Source: Limnobaculum zhutongyuii (GTDB taxonomy: Bacteria; Pseudomonadota; Gammaproteobacteria; Enterobacterales; Enterobacteriaceae). Taken from it: a stretch of 64,000 bases of DNA. Both the position numbers and the translations under genes were made by a program. Shown here in pieces: positions 52,093 through 62,260 of the stretch. The notes beneath the pieces were generated by a model. The model was not told the DNA's origin. It saw nothing but the letters and a program-made list of their open reading frames with translations, and ran no database searches. The stretch spans positions 1,364,001-1,428,000 of the forward strand of contig NZ_CP034752.1 of the NCBI RefSeq assembly GCF_004295645.1, written 5' to 3'. Within the stretch, counting starts at the first letter, position 1. Every line of letters starts with the position of its first letter.

Positions 52093-53193
52093 ATGAAAAT
52101 ACGTATTGCAGCACTCACCCTTAAAATTAATCAGGCTACTGCGAATGAGATCCAGCTTTTTCCGGCGGGTGAATTTGCAGCGGTAGACGGCCGTCCCCAC
52201 AATGTTGAAAGTGGTCAATGGACGTTAACGGCTGAACTGGCGTCCGTACTGATTGAGCAGGTGGCCTCATCAACAAACCCGTTCGTGATTGATTATGAAC
52301 ATCAAACATTACGTACCGTCACTAACGGACAACCTGCACCGGCCGCCGGTTGGTATAACGCGCTGGAATGGCGCGATGATGGTTTGTATGCCATTAACGT
52401 CACCTGGACAAAAACAGCCGCCACCATGATTGATAACGGTGAATACCGTTTTATCTCCCCCACTTTTTTATACAACAAAAAAGGCGAAGTCGTGCGCCTG
52501 TTGCACGCGGCTTTAACTAACACCCCCGCGCTGGATGGAATGGATGAGGTGATGTTAGCCGCAGCCAGTCGTCTGGCATCCTTATCAACTTCACCGGAGA
52601 ACATCACCGTGGATGAAGAACTACTGGCGAACCTGCTGCAATCATTGCGCTGGACGCTGAATTTACCAGCAACCGCAACCGCCGAAGATATTGTGGCGGA
52701 ACTGCAAAAAATTATTGATGCCGTCTCTGCGGGTCAGGGTATGGCGGCGACCAGTGTTGGTCTGTTAGCGCTGCTGACGCAAAAAGACGAGCAGATTGTG
52801 GCGCTGACTGCAACAGCTTACGACCCGGAAAAGCACGCGCCGATTGAAGTTGTTAACGACTTGCAAGCCAAACTGGCGGCGGTGTCCATTACCTCCACCG
52901 AAAGTATCGTTGATGGTCTGGTTACCGCCGCCTTGTCTGACGGCCGTCTCCTGCCTGTCCAGGAAGCCTGGGCAAAAGACCTGGGTAACAAAAGTGTCGA
53001 TAGTCTGAAAAGCTTTTTAGATAAAGCGCCCAAGATTGCCGCACTAACCGGACAACAGTCTGATACCCAGACTAAACCGGACGTGGATAAAAAGAACCTG
53101 ATTATGACCGAACTGGATGCGGAGCAACTGGCTATCTGTAATCAGTTCGGTAATGACCCGGCCGAAATCGCCAAGTTGCTACAGGGGGAATAA
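52093..53193 (+). CDS. Prohead protease/scaffold (Mu protein I-like)
   Basis: The 366-residue protein has an N-terminal serine protease domain (FVIDYEHQTLRT with the catalytic histidine, AAGWYNALEWRDDGLYA, and YRFISPTFLYNKKGEVVRLL) and a C-terminal helical scaffold portion. In Mu the scaffold Z is also made from an internal start; ATG codons after residue 150 could do this here. It directs prohead assembly and is then cleaved. Confidence 0.88.
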   Translation: MKIRIAALTLKINQATANEIQLFPAGEFAAVDGRPHNVESGQWTLTAELASVLIEQVASSTNPFVIDYEHQTLRTVTNGQPAPAAGWYNALEWRDDGLYAINVTWTKTAATMIDNGEYRFISPTFLYNKKGEVVRLLHAALTNTPALDGMDEVMLAAASRLASLSTSPENITVDEELLANLLQSLRWTLNLPATATAEDIVAELQKIIDAVSAGQGMAATSVGLLALLTQKDEQIVALTATAYDPEKHAPIEVVNDLQAKLAAVSITSTESIVDGLVTAALSDGRLLPVQEAWAKDLGNKSVDSLKSFLDKAPKIAALTGQQSDTQTKPDVDKKNLIMTELDAEQLAICNQFGNDPAEIAKLLQGE

Positions 53194-53196
53194 CCA

Positions 53197-53586
53197 ATGG
53201 GCGACAGAAATACCTGGATTAAAGACGGCGTTCTTATCGCCGTTCCTGTTGATGCCGGAGCACTCATTCACGCCGGTAATATCGTGTGTGTTAAGTCCTC
53301 CGGATTTGCTACCGAAGGTGGCGACGCTAATACCACCGCTATTGGTATGGCACACGAAACCGTTGATAACAGTACCGGTACGGCCGGTGAGCGGGCTGTA
53401 GTGGTCATGCGTGGCAAATTGTTTTTCCTGGCGAATGACAGTGCTGCACCCGTCACCGGGGCATTAATCGGCAAGTCCTGTTATCTGCTCAATAGCGTTA
53501 CTGCCACGGCGACCGCGACCGGACACCCGGTTGCCGGTAAGGTTTTTGAAGTCAATCCCGATGGGGTGTGGGTGCTGATTGCGTAA
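53197..53586 (+). CDS. Capsid cement/decoration-like protein
   Basis: The 129-residue, glycine- and alanine-rich beta protein lies between the protease and the major head gene. Its repeating pattern (DGVLIAVPVDAGALIHAGNI, AVVVMRGKLFFLAND, GKSCYLLNSV) resembles small beta-barrel decoration proteins that stabilise capsids. The name is based on position and fold-like pattern, not on a firm match. Confidence 0.6.
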   Translation: MGDRNTWIKDGVLIAVPVDAGALIHAGNIVCVKSSGFATEGGDANTTAIGMAHETVDNSTGTAGERAVVVMRGKLFFLANDSAAPVTGALIGKSCYLLNSVTATATATGHPVAGKVFEVNPDGVWVLIA

Positions 53587-53625
53587 ACCTTCGCGTCAAC
53601 CGCTCAATTTTTAAGGAACAATCAA

Positions 53626-54534
53626 ATGATCGTGAACAAGAAAAATATCGCCGTTTTCTTTTTGAATCTGAAAACGACGTTTCAAAATGCGCTAAAGAGC
53701 GCACCAACCCAGTGGCAAAAAATTGCCATGAAAGTCCCGTCCAGCGGTAAGGTGAATGATTACAGTTGGCTGTCGAATTTCCCTGGTATGCGCAAATGGG
53801 TCGGCGATAAAGTGCTTAAAGCGCTGGCCGCGTTTAAATACACGGTTGTCAACGAAGACTGGGAGGCGACCATCCAGGTTGACCGTAACGATCTCGAAGA
53901 TGATCAGACGGGCCAATATGCACTACAAGCCAAATCAGCCGGTGAATCAGGGGCACAGCTTCCTGATGATATCGTTTTCGGTTTGGTGAATACCGCCTTT
54001 AACAGCCTGTGTTACGACGGCCAGTATTTCTTTGATACTGACCATCCTATGGGTGCCGGGACCTTCTCCAACCGCAGCACGAAAGCGCTGTCCATTGATA
54101 GCCTGGCCGCAGCAAAAGCATCATTTGGTGCAGCTCGCACCCAAATGCAAAAGGTAAAGGATGACGATGGCCGCGCGCTGAACGTTCGCCCTAATATTTT
54201 GTTAGTCCCTGTGGCCCTTGAGGATACGGCAAAAGCATTAATGACGGTCGACCGTTTAGAAGATGGTAAAGCCAATATCTATAAAGGTGCTTGTGAAGTG
54301 GTTGTCGAACCGCGATTGACATCAGACACCGCCTGGTACCTGCTGGATACCAGTAAACCGCTGATGCCGTTTATCTACCAGGAGCGTAAAGCGCCGCAAT
54401 CCGTAGAACAGACCGACGAAAATTCGGACGATGTGTTCATGCGTAAATTGCTGAAGTTTGGCGTTGAAGCGCGTGCGGCGGGTGGTTATGGCTTATGGCA
54501 GCTCGCGTATGGTTCAACCGGAACAGAGGCGTAA
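53626..54534 (+). CDS. Major head protein (Mu gpT-like)
   Basis: The 302-residue major capsid protein matches the Mu T family: MIVNKKNIAVFFLNLKTTFQ at the start, WLSNFPGMRKWVGDK, YFFDTDHPMGAGTFSN near residue 140 and RPNILLVPVALEDTAKALM. It forms the icosahedral shell with an HK97-type fold. The ribosome site is AAGGAA. Confidence 0.93.
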   Translation: MIVNKKNIAVFFLNLKTTFQNALKSAPTQWQKIAMKVPSSGKVNDYSWLSNFPGMRKWVGDKVLKALAAFKYTVVNEDWEATIQVDRNDLEDDQTGQYALQAKSAGESGAQLPDDIVFGLVNTAFNSLCYDGQYFFDTDHPMGAGTFSNRSTKALSIDSLAAAKASFGAARTQMQKVKDDDGRALNVRPNILLVPVALEDTAKALMTVDRLEDGKANIYKGACEVVVEPRLTSDTAWYLLDTSKPLMPFIYQERKAPQSVEQTDENSDDVFMRKLLKFGVEARAAGGYGLWQLAYGSTGTEA

Positions 54535-54540
54535 TCAGTC

Positions 54541-54969
54541 ATGGAAAAAGTTATTCAAATTACCAGTAAACGTGAAGGATTCCGCCGCTGTGGTATTGCT
54601 CACAGCGAGACGACAACCTCCTACCCGTTAGATCGGTTCACCAAAGATGAACTTGAACGGCTTCAGAATGAGCCGATGTTGATTGTGCATATTACCGAGC
54701 CAACCAACAACGCCAAAAACGATGAGTTAGCTGAACTGAATGCCAATGTACAGGCGCTTTATCAAGACGTTCTGGATGGTCAGTCTAAGAACGATGAGCT
54801 GACGCAAAAACTGGCTGATGCATTGCGTGAAAATAATGACCTGCAAGCCCAACTGGTTGCCGGTACTAAAGCTCTCACCGATGCTGAAGCTGAGATAGCA
54901 CGGCTTAATGCTGAACTGACAGCATTAAAAACACCAGAGTCCGACAAACCGGGCGCTAAGGCGAAGTAA
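54541..54969 (+). CDS. Mu gp35/HI1506-like protein with coiled coil
   Basis: This 142-residue protein has a small N-terminal domain (SKREGFRRCGIAHSE...YPLDRF, then MLIVHI) found in the HI1506/gp35 group, and a C-terminal coiled coil (LNANVQALYQDVLDG, LRENNDLQAQLVAGTKAL). It sits between major head and gp36 as in other Mu-like phages. Role unknown, probably head related. Confidence 0.75.
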   Translation: MEKVIQITSKREGFRRCGIAHSETTTSYPLDRFTKDELERLQNEPMLIVHITEPTNNAKNDELAELNANVQALYQDVLDGQSKNDELTQKLADALRENNDLQAQLVAGTKALTDAEAEIARLNAELTALKTPESDKPGAKAK

Positions 54970-55400
54970 TGAGCTACGCAACCGGAGATGACATGGTGAC
55001 AACGTTCGGTGAGCGCGAATGTATTTCGCTCACCGATCACAGTCACACCGGCGAGATTGACCAGAGCGTCATGGATAATGCGCTATCGCGTGCCAGTGCA
55101 GAAATTGATGGTTATCTTGTTGGTCGTTACGCCACGCCCTGGCCGGATGCACCGCGCATTTTAGTCGGGCGATGCTGTGATATCGCCCGTTATCAACTTG
55201 CCAGTGCGGAACGGATTTTATCGGATGAGATTAAGTTGCGATACGACGATGCCATCCGTTTCCTGGTTCAGGTCGCCAGCGGCAAGATTAGCCTGGGACG
55301 TACTGATACGGGTTCCGTTATTCAGGGTTCGTCTCAGGTGAAAATCTACTCTGGTTCTCGCCAGTTTGGGCGTGATTCTACGGGGGGCGGCGCATTTTGA
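54969..55400 (+). CDS. DUF1320 protein (Mu gp36-like)
   Basis: The 143-residue protein matches DUF1320, a head-tail connector family: MVTTFGERECISLTD, ALSRASAEIDGYLVGRY, and CCDIARYQL are typical. It overlaps the preceding stop by one base, giving TAATG, and the next start by four. Confidence 0.88.
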   Translation: MSYATGDDMVTTFGERECISLTDHSHTGEIDQSVMDNALSRASAEIDGYLVGRYATPWPDAPRILVGRCCDIARYQLASAERILSDEIKLRYDDAIRFLVQVASGKISLGRTDTGSVIQGSSQVKIYSGSRQFGRDSTGGGAF

Positions 55401-56062
55401 TTACGGATATTGAAACAGCGTTGGTTGCCCGACTACAGGCGGGTCTGGGTAAGATGGTCCGGGAAGTCGCCAGTTATGCCGGTGAGCTGGACGATGATGT
55501 TGGCCGTATCGTCAGCGTCTTCCCGGCTATCTGGGTGACGTTTGGCGGTATTACAAAAACTGAACCGTCGGGAACATCGCACCAGAAGTATAAAACACAT
55601 GGCCGGTTTGTCGTGGTGGTGGGTGATTATAACCCCCGCAGCGAAGCCTCTACCCGTCAGGGTGGAGTCAATAAAAACGAAGTTGGCAGTAACCTTCTGG
55701 TGCAGTCTGTTCGTCGGCTCCTCATCGGTCAGGACTTGGGACTTGCGGTTAAGGAGTTTATGCCTGGTCGGGTGAAAACCTTGTTTAACACCGCAACCCG
55801 TGACCGGGGCTATTCCGTTTATGCGTGTGAGTTTGACACCTACTGGATGGAGAACGCGCTGGAAAATGGTAAATGGCCATTACGTACTGATGACCCCAAC
55901 GACCAGGATGCACCATTTAATACTTATCACGGTCGTCTATCTGACCCTGACCCGGATTTAACGAGCATTGGTACTCGCTATCATCAGCCAGGAACAGACA
56001 CCAGTGCTGACGTGTTAGGCAATATCAAATTAGGAGAGCAGGATGACAACGCTACTGGTTAA
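55397..56062 (+). CDS. DUF1834 protein (Mu gp37-like)
   Basis: This 221-residue protein matches DUF1834, a tail terminator-like family, with ITDIETALVARLQAG at the start and the FVVVVGDYNPRSEA strand pair. The start codon is TTG, overlapping the gp36 stop (TTGA). It overlaps the next gene by 20 bp. Confidence 0.85.
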   Translation: MITDIETALVARLQAGLGKMVREVASYAGELDDDVGRIVSVFPAIWVTFGGITKTEPSGTSHQKYKTHGRFVVVVGDYNPRSEASTRQGGVNKNEVGSNLLVQSVRRLLIGQDLGLAVKEFMPGRVKTLFNTATRDRGYSVYACEFDTYWMENALENGKWPLRTDDPNDQDAPFNTYHGRLSDPDPDLTSIGTRYHQPGTDTSADVLGNIKLGEQDDNATG

Positions 56063-56285
56063 GGCTCGCGCCGGGTTAAAAATCCCGCTGGAGCATAATC
56101 CTAAAAAGTACATCACCACCGAGCCGGTACCCGTGGAGAGTTCCGCATATTACCGCCGGGCAGTGAAAGATGGTGATTTGGTTCTCTGCCAGCCGGAGTC
56201 TACCAAGACGGTCAACGAGCCAGTGCCCGGTGAACCCACTCACGAGGAATCAACGCCTACGGTAAACCGAGGAAAAGCAAAATGA
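56043..56285 (+). CDS. DUF2635 protein (Mu gp38-like)
   Basis: The 80-residue protein carries the short DUF2635 motif: LLVKARAGLKIPLEH, then the VPVESSAYYRRAVKDGDLV stretch. It always precedes the tail sheath gene in Mu-like phages. Overlaps both neighbours. Function unknown. Confidence 0.85.
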   Translation: MTTLLVKARAGLKIPLEHNPKKYITTEPVPVESSAYYRRAVKDGDLVLCQPESTKTVNEPVPGEPTHEESTPTVNRGKAK

Positions 56286-57697
56286 CCCAGATTGATTTCG
56301 ATACCATTAAAAACAGCATTCGTAAACCGGGTGTATACACTGAGTTCAATACCCGAACGGCGGTGAATACACTGCCCGGTAATCCTCAGCGAATGTTAGT
56401 TATCGCCCCCATGCTGGTTTCAGGTAGTGTCCCGTCATTAAAGCCGGTACCGGTATTCTCTGACGTTGAAGCAGAGAAATACTTCGGTGCCGGTTCTCTG
56501 GCGCACATCATGACGCGAGCGGCCATCAAGGCAAATGCCTATCTGCAATTAGATGTGATTGGTTTGCCAAATGATGGCGCAGGCCAGGCCGCTACCGGCA
56601 CCCTTAAAATCACTGGTACGGCAACGAAAAGCGGTACCCTGAGCGTGTGGGTATCCGGCGAACGCGTGGATATCAGCATTGATAATGCATCAACGGCAGC
56701 AACGGTTAGCAGTGCCCTAGTCACCGCGTTAACGCAAAAGACCGACCTGTTAGTATCCGCCGCACTGGCAACCGATACCATCACCCTGACGTGTAAAACC
56801 AAAGGCGCATGGGGTAATGATATTCAACTGCGAGCCGTCACAACCGCCACCGGATTAACGCTGACAGTGACCGCAATGACGGGTGGCGAACTGGACCCGG
56901 ATATTCAACCGGCGTTGGATGCCGTTTTTGCTGCCGGTCATCACGTTCTGGCCTGTCCGTTCAGTACCGAAACGGCATTGAATGCGCTTAGTGACCATCT
57001 GACTTCCACCGGTAGCGCGATGGAGCAGCGTGGTGCAGTCGGTTGTGCCGGGTGGACAGGTACGTCAGGTACCGGCATTACCCTTGCCAGTTCGGTCGAT
57101 GATGGCCGTATCAGTATGCCCTGGTATCGCGGTTCTGAAAAACTACCGGCCATCCTGGCATCGGCTTACGCTGCCGTTCTGGCCGCTGAAGAAGACCCCG
57201 CTCAGCCCTTCGATAACGTTGAAATCGTCGGTATGGATGTGGTGGCGCTGGAAGACCGTATCAGTCGTAACGAGCAAGAAATGGTGCTGTATAACGGCCT
57301 GACACCCATTCAGGTTGGTCCGGGCAACGCGGTGCAGATTGTTCGCGCCATCAGTACCTATACCGTTAACCCTGCGGGTATAGCAGACCCGGCGTTACTG
57401 GATATTACCACTATCAGAACGCTGGATTATGTCCGTACATCCTGTAATACCCGTCTGGGATTACGGTTCCCGAACAGTAAAAAGACAAACCGCACGCGTG
57501 CTCGTGTCTGGTCTGAACTCTACGATGTGCTGCTGAAATTAGAAGATGCAGAGATTATCGAAAATGTGGAGGCCAATAAAGGTTACCTCATCGTGCAGGA
57601 AAATGGTCAGGATGTCAGCCGTTACGACTGCGTTATTCCGAGTGATGTGGTTAACGGGCTGCATGTTATTGCGTCCCGCATCGATTTATACCTGTAA
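56282..57697 (+). CDS. Tail sheath protein (Mu gpL-like)
   Basis: The 471-residue contractile sheath subunit shows RKPGVYTEFNTRTAVNTLPG at the start, a variable outer domain (residues about 100-200) and the conserved C-terminal LDYVRTSCNTRLGLRFPNS and KTNRTRARVWSELYDVLLKL region. It contracts to drive the tube through the envelope. It begins at a four-base overlap with the previous gene. Confidence 0.93.
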   Translation: MTQIDFDTIKNSIRKPGVYTEFNTRTAVNTLPGNPQRMLVIAPMLVSGSVPSLKPVPVFSDVEAEKYFGAGSLAHIMTRAAIKANAYLQLDVIGLPNDGAGQAATGTLKITGTATKSGTLSVWVSGERVDISIDNASTAATVSSALVTALTQKTDLLVSAALATDTITLTCKTKGAWGNDIQLRAVTTATGLTLTVTAMTGGELDPDIQPALDAVFAAGHHVLACPFSTETALNALSDHLTSTGSAMEQRGAVGCAGWTGTSGTGITLASSVDDGRISMPWYRGSEKLPAILASAYAAVLAAEEDPAQPFDNVEIVGMDVVALEDRISRNEQEMVLYNGLTPIQVGPGNAVQIVRAISTYTVNPAGIADPALLDITTIRTLDYVRTSCNTRLGLRFPNSKKTNRTRARVWSELYDVLLKLEDAEIIENVEANKGYLIVQENGQDVSRYDCVIPSDVVNGLHVIASRIDLYL

Positions 57698-57713
57698 CCC
57701 AGGGAGATAAAAA

Positions 57714-58094
57714 ATGGCTATTGAAGAGTATATCGGCTCCATTGTGATGGACGTCGATAGCCGGGAGGTTGAGATAACTGACCTGGGCGAACAGATTAAT
57801 ACCGGTAAGAAAATCGTTAAAACCATGAACAGTAAAGGCGTGGCAAAGGGATTTTCGCGGGGTATTGCAACGTATGATCTGGATATTTCCGCCGTGGTAC
57901 CGCTGGATGGTGATATTGACTGGGAAAATCTGGAAGGTGTGAAAATTACTATCACCCCACTCAGTGGTAGCGGTGGTCAACGGTACTCTTATCTGGACTG
58001 TTTCACGTCTGAAGTCGGGCGTAAGTATACCGTCGATAACGAAGCCAAGATCGACATCAAAATGTCGGCAATGCGTAAGGTGTATGAGTCATGA
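57714..58094 (+). CDS. Tail tube protein (Mu gpM-like)
   Basis: The 126-residue tube subunit matches the gpM family: YIGSIVMDVDSREVEITDL, GVAKGFSRGIATYDLDISAV, and YLDCFTSEVGRKYTVDNEAK. It forms the inner tube inside the sheath. A ribosome site GGGAGAT lies 8 nt upstream. Confidence 0.92.
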   Translation: MAIEEYIGSIVMDVDSREVEITDLGEQINTGKKIVKTMNSKGVAKGFSRGIATYDLDISAVVPLDGDIDWENLEGVKITITPLSGSGGQRYSYLDCFTSEVGRKYTVDNEAKIDIKMSAMRKVYES

Positions 58095-58447
58095 CCGAAA
58101 ACAAGAAAACCGAGAGTGGCCGTCTGAAAAACGGCATTCTTTATAATGATACGCTTCATTATGAGTTTGAAATCCGTCTACCGGTGATGCGAGATACCAG
58201 TAGTGCATTAGAACAAACCGAAGAGGCGTATGGCCAGATTGAAGGTTATACGGCAAATACCTTCTACCGTCAGGCGGTTCTGTCGTCTGCTATCGTTAGC
58301 CTGGGCGATATTCCGAAAGAAGATATCACACCGGCCTTGTTCATGGAGGAGCTAACGGAAGACGATTACGATGAGTTTCAGTCCGCGATTGCTCGTCTTA
58401 AGGTAAAGCGCAACGGCGGGAATCCAGCCTCGCCGGACTCCGTATAG
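58091..58447 (+). CDS. Tail assembly chaperone, short form (Mu gp41-like)
   Basis: The 118-residue protein (RLKNGILYNDTLHYEFEIRL, then DIPKEDITPALFMEELTEDD) is the shorter of two chaperones for the tape measure. Its stop at 58447 is followed in the -1 frame by an open stretch to 58635, so a frameshifted longer form is likely. It overlaps the tube gene by 4 bp. Confidence 0.88.
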   Translation: MTENKKTESGRLKNGILYNDTLHYEFEIRLPVMRDTSSALEQTEEAYGQIEGYTANTFYRQAVLSSAIVSLGDIPKEDITPALFMEELTEDDYDEFQSAIARLKVKRNGGNPASPDSV

Positions 58448-58635
58448 CGGTTCTGGCATTAGGTCGCTGCGGATTGTCTGAGGAACGGGTCATGAATATG
58501 ACCCGTACTGAGTTAGATGGTTTTATCGCGGTGCTGGGTGTACTAAACGGGAAGAAACCACCGGCGGATAAAACCGCTGTCCGTAAACTGAAATCAATGC
58601 GTCAGAAGCGGCCTAAAAAGAAGAGGAATAAATAG
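58402..58635 (+). CDS. Frameshift extension of the tail assembly chaperone (GT-type)
   Basis: The frame one base behind the chaperone is open from 58402 to the TAG at 58633-58635 and has no start of its own. It reads LAGLRIAVLALGRCGLSEER, then VMNMTRTELDGFIAVLGVL and a basic tail. Such extensions are made by programmed slippage in many tailed phages, Mu included. The slip must occur between 58402 and 58446; the exact slippery codons are not obvious. The tape measure ATG follows the TAG immediately. Confidence 0.75.
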   Translation, partial: GKAQRRESSLAGLRIAVLALGRCGLSEERVMNMTRTELDGFIAVLGVLNGKKPPADKTAVRKLKSMRQKRPKKKRNK

Positions 58636-60872
58636 ATGTCCGGTGATTTTAAAGCCTCCATGACGCTAACGGCCGATGACCAGGCATCAAAACAACTGAG
58701 CACGGCCATTAAGGGCACCACGAAAGCGGTCACTGACGCTGAAAAAGCGGCCGCGAAAGCGGGTAATGTCCAGAAGAAAACTGCTGAACAATCTGTCCGT
58801 TCTACCCGTACTGCTGCTGAAGAGTTTCGCCGTGCTGCAAAAGCACGCGAAAATCTTGGTATCCGCTCCGAACAAACCATTCAACGAGAAATCGCCCAAA
58901 CTATCGCCAGTTATAATCGCCTGGCTAAAAGTGGTGTGATGTCTGCTCGCGAGCAGGAACGTGCATACGGCAGTATGAAACAACGCGTCCGTGAGTTAAA
59001 AAGCGAAATGCAGGGTGTGGGCCGTGCCGCTCAACGGATGGGAAATCTTAAACGTTGGGGTGGAAACGCAATGAGTTTAGCGGGCGGTTTAGCTGCCGGT
59101 GCAGCGGTCATTGCCAAACCAATCTCAAATCAGATGACTTATGAACGCTCTCTTTCCTATATGACCAATACGGCATTTAGTAATGAGGATATGGCTGGCC
59201 GTGTCGCGGGGCGTAAAAAGTTAGCTGCATCGATTAGAGCGGCGGTCACCGCAGGAGGAGGAACAAAAGAGGATGCTGCTGATGCAATGAATACCATGCT
59301 GGCATCAGGCGCAGTGGGCTATGACACCGCGAATAAGTGGCTGCCCGATATTATGAAGAATGCCACCGGTTCCAAGGCATCAGCTAATGATTTAGCTACA
59401 TTGGCTGTAAAAGCCAAACAGTCATTTGGATTATCTGATGAGGAAATTCCAACCGCCATTAATATGGCTATAGCTGCTGGTAAAGCAGGAAACTTCGAAC
59501 TGAAAGACATGGCCAAACATTTGGCACCTCAAATGGCAGCGGCCCGCGCTACGGGTATGAGTGGTATTGATGACTTCGGTAAGATTCTGGCGCTTAATGA
59601 AATGTCCGGTATCACTGCCGGTTCCAGTGATGAGGCAGGCCTCATGTTGTTAACCTGCTGGCTAAAATTAACAGCGCCGACGCTGCCCGTGCGGCTAAAA
59701 AAGTTAAGGTTAACGGTAAAGGTATTGATTTACCTAAGACTCTGGCGCAAGCCCGTGAGCATGGTATTGACCCGATAGAGGCTTTCTCTCGTATCATTGA
59801 TACGACCGTTTCCCAGGATAAAGAATTCCAAAAACTAAAAGCGCGCTTAGCCAATACCAAAAATAACGATGAAAAAAAAGCTACGCTGGATTCAATGTCT
59901 GACATTCTTGAGGGGGCGGGTGTCAGTCAGATAGTCGCTGATCGTCAGGCGCTGATGGCCCTGTTAGCCTACCGATATAATCAGGACTATAAAAAAGAAC
60001 TGGATACACAAATTAATGAGCAGCGGACATTAAAACCGGGCGAACGTGCCGGGGATAAAGACTTCGATTTTATTGCTAACACTCCCGATTTCAAAGTTGA
60101 ACAGGCAAAAAATGTCGCTGACTTCGCGCAAATGGACAGTATTAAGCCACTATCAGACGCTCTCGGTAATGCGGCAAGTCGCCTGACTGAGCTGGGTGTG
60201 GAATATCCTGAACTGGCCGCAGCCGCTGCCGGAGCGGCAACAGCCATTCAGGCAATGACGGCTGCTGCACTCGCCTTTGCCGGGATGAAATTCTTAACCG
60301 GTGGTGGTGGTCTTAGTGGCGCGGTTTCCGGTGCGGCAGCAGGAGCCGGTGCGGAATCCGTTGTCGACAGCGTTGGTGATATGTCGGATGTGGCCGGAGC
60401 TGGCGCAGTTTTAGGTGGTGTTGTGAAGCTGGGTGGTCTGGCACTGGCGGTCACCTCAATGGCAACCTTTAATACCGATGAAGAAGAAGACGAGTTAAAA
60501 AGTGGTGAGGCAAAATGGGCTGAACTCCGCGCCAAATATGGTCAAAATACGATTGATGCGGCACGTGAGAAGTATCAACCCTGGTACCAAATCGGCAGTG
60601 GCTACGCGGCTGAAAACGAGCAATGGATTCAACAGTACCTTCAGGATAACGATTCTCCACTTTCTCCCAATGTCGCCAGTGTTTCATCCGATGCCATTGT
60701 GGCCGCGTTGAATGGCGAAAAATCGGCAAATGCTGCATCAACCCAGGCACCACCACCGGCACCGTTAAATCTGACCACGCAACTAATGATAGATGGTCAA
60801 ATGGTGGCTGAACTCGTTAATCAGTACAACGTGCAGGACGGTACACGTACTACCGGGGGAGCAAATTACTAA
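58636..60872 (+). pseudogene. Tail tape measure protein, split by a frameshift
   Basis: The first frame (58636-59778) begins MSGDFKASMTLTADDQASKQ and includes the long helical region and GGNAMSLAGGLAAGAAVIAK. It is sound up to GSSDEAG near 59637, then degenerates. The second frame, open from 59631 to 60872, continues at once with VVNLLAKINSADAARAAKK and reaches the alanine-rich hydrophobic part and C-terminus. A one-base loss around GCAGGCCTCATG (59635-59646) explains it. The intact protein would have about 747 residues, fitting a Mu-length tail. Confidence 0.85.
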
Positions 60873-62260
60873 TGGCCTGGTCAGAGAATTTACAGCGAGC
60901 TTCGTTTCGTGGGGTAAGGTTTGAGGTTTTAGATGTCACTGATTCTATTGGCCGCGCCCATGCGACCTATGAATATCCCTTTATTGATGGTGGTGACCTG
61001 AAAGATTTAGGCCGAAAACCGCGCCGTTATAAGTTCACCGCCTTTTTTTGGGGCGATGATTATGATGCCAGATTGCAGCGTTTTACCACCGCATTAGATG
61101 AGCCGGGGCCGGGTGAGTTAGTCCATCCGGTTTACGGCTCTATTCCTCACGCACTGGCAATTGAATATGAAATTAAGCATGTGGCGGATAATGTTGATAG
61201 TTGTGTTGTGGATCTGACGTTCCTGGAGGACCGTACCGGTACAACATTATTTAATCAGCAGCTTCCGGAACAACTGGGTGCGGCTATCTTCGATCGTCTG
61301 GATGAATTAGTCGAACAGGTGGCCAGTTTTTTTGATGCCATAATGGCCCCGATTAACATGGTTAAAAGCCTTTTAAAACGAGGTCGGGCGATTGCTAACA
61401 CCCTGTTAAATACGCTGTTCATCTTTAAATCTGACATCCTGACCAGTATTGATGATTTTGAGGGTTTTCTTAAATATCCGTCTCAGTTCGTCCGGGAGTT
61501 CCAACGCCTGCTAGAGATGGACACCAGTAAAACCGGAAGTAGTATCCCGGCTCTGCGTAATAACACAACGTCAATTACAATAGCTAACCAACCCTTACGG
61601 CCGGTTAGTCCGGGCATGAATACCGCTGCACCTACGGATATCACTGCCACACCAACCACGGTTATCCCTGTCTGGAATAGTATCCTGGAAAGTATGGATG
61701 CGGTGGTGACGTTACCGGCGGACCTGATTAATGGTGATGTTCCGGCAACCATCCCAGTACCCGCCCAATCGGCTCCGGATGACGTTGTTGATGTTACCGT
61801 ACTCTATGCCGTTCAGTCTGTCGGCGAGCTGGCGAACGCGGCAACCGCCATTTTGAGTGATGATATTCAGACGGCGGTATTATCTCCGGATGATATTGAA
61901 ACCATTGTTGACAGTGTTCGCGAGCGTATGCAGAGCACTATCGACCGGATACGTCATCAATATGAACCTGCGCAGGAAACGATTAGCTCAGACACCACGC
62001 CGATTGGTCTGCTGTGGCAGCCGGTCGTGGCTCAATTAAAGAATGTAGCATTAGACCTGCAAAACTTAGGGTTAACGGTTATTGCTAAACGTCCGCCACT
62101 CACTAAAAAAACCGTGATAAGCGATAGCTGTCTGCGTTTATTAGCGCACCAATGGTATGGCGACCATTCCCGCGCCGTCGAATTACAGCGTCTGAATCCC
62201 CAATTACGTAACCCGAATAAGGTGAATGCCGGAGATGTTATTAATGCCTACACCCGATAA
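60872..62260 (+). CDS. DNA circularisation/tail protein N (Mu gpN-like)
   Basis: The 462-residue protein has the N-terminal DNA circularisation domain: WSENLQRASFRGVRFEVLD, YPFIDGGDLKDLGRKPRRYK, and FFWGDDYDARLQRF. A C-terminal helical part ends in a LysM-like segment (QWYGDHSRAVELQRLNPQL). Mu N is both a baseplate hub part and the protein bound to injected DNA ends. It overlaps the preceding stop as TAATG. Confidence 0.88.
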   Translation: MAWSENLQRASFRGVRFEVLDVTDSIGRAHATYEYPFIDGGDLKDLGRKPRRYKFTAFFWGDDYDARLQRFTTALDEPGPGELVHPVYGSIPHALAIEYEIKHVADNVDSCVVDLTFLEDRTGTTLFNQQLPEQLGAAIFDRLDELVEQVASFFDAIMAPINMVKSLLKRGRAIANTLLNTLFIFKSDILTSIDDFEGFLKYPSQFVREFQRLLEMDTSKTGSSIPALRNNTTSITIANQPLRPVSPGMNTAAPTDITATPTTVIPVWNSILESMDAVVTLPADLINGDVPATIPVPAQSAPDDVVDVTVLYAVQSVGELANAATAILSDDIQTAVLSPDDIETIVDSVRERMQSTIDRIRHQYEPAQETISSDTTPIGLLWQPVVAQLKNVALDLQNLGLTVIAKRPPLTKKTVISDSCLRLLAHQWYGDHSRAVELQRLNPQLRNPNKVNAGDVINAYTR

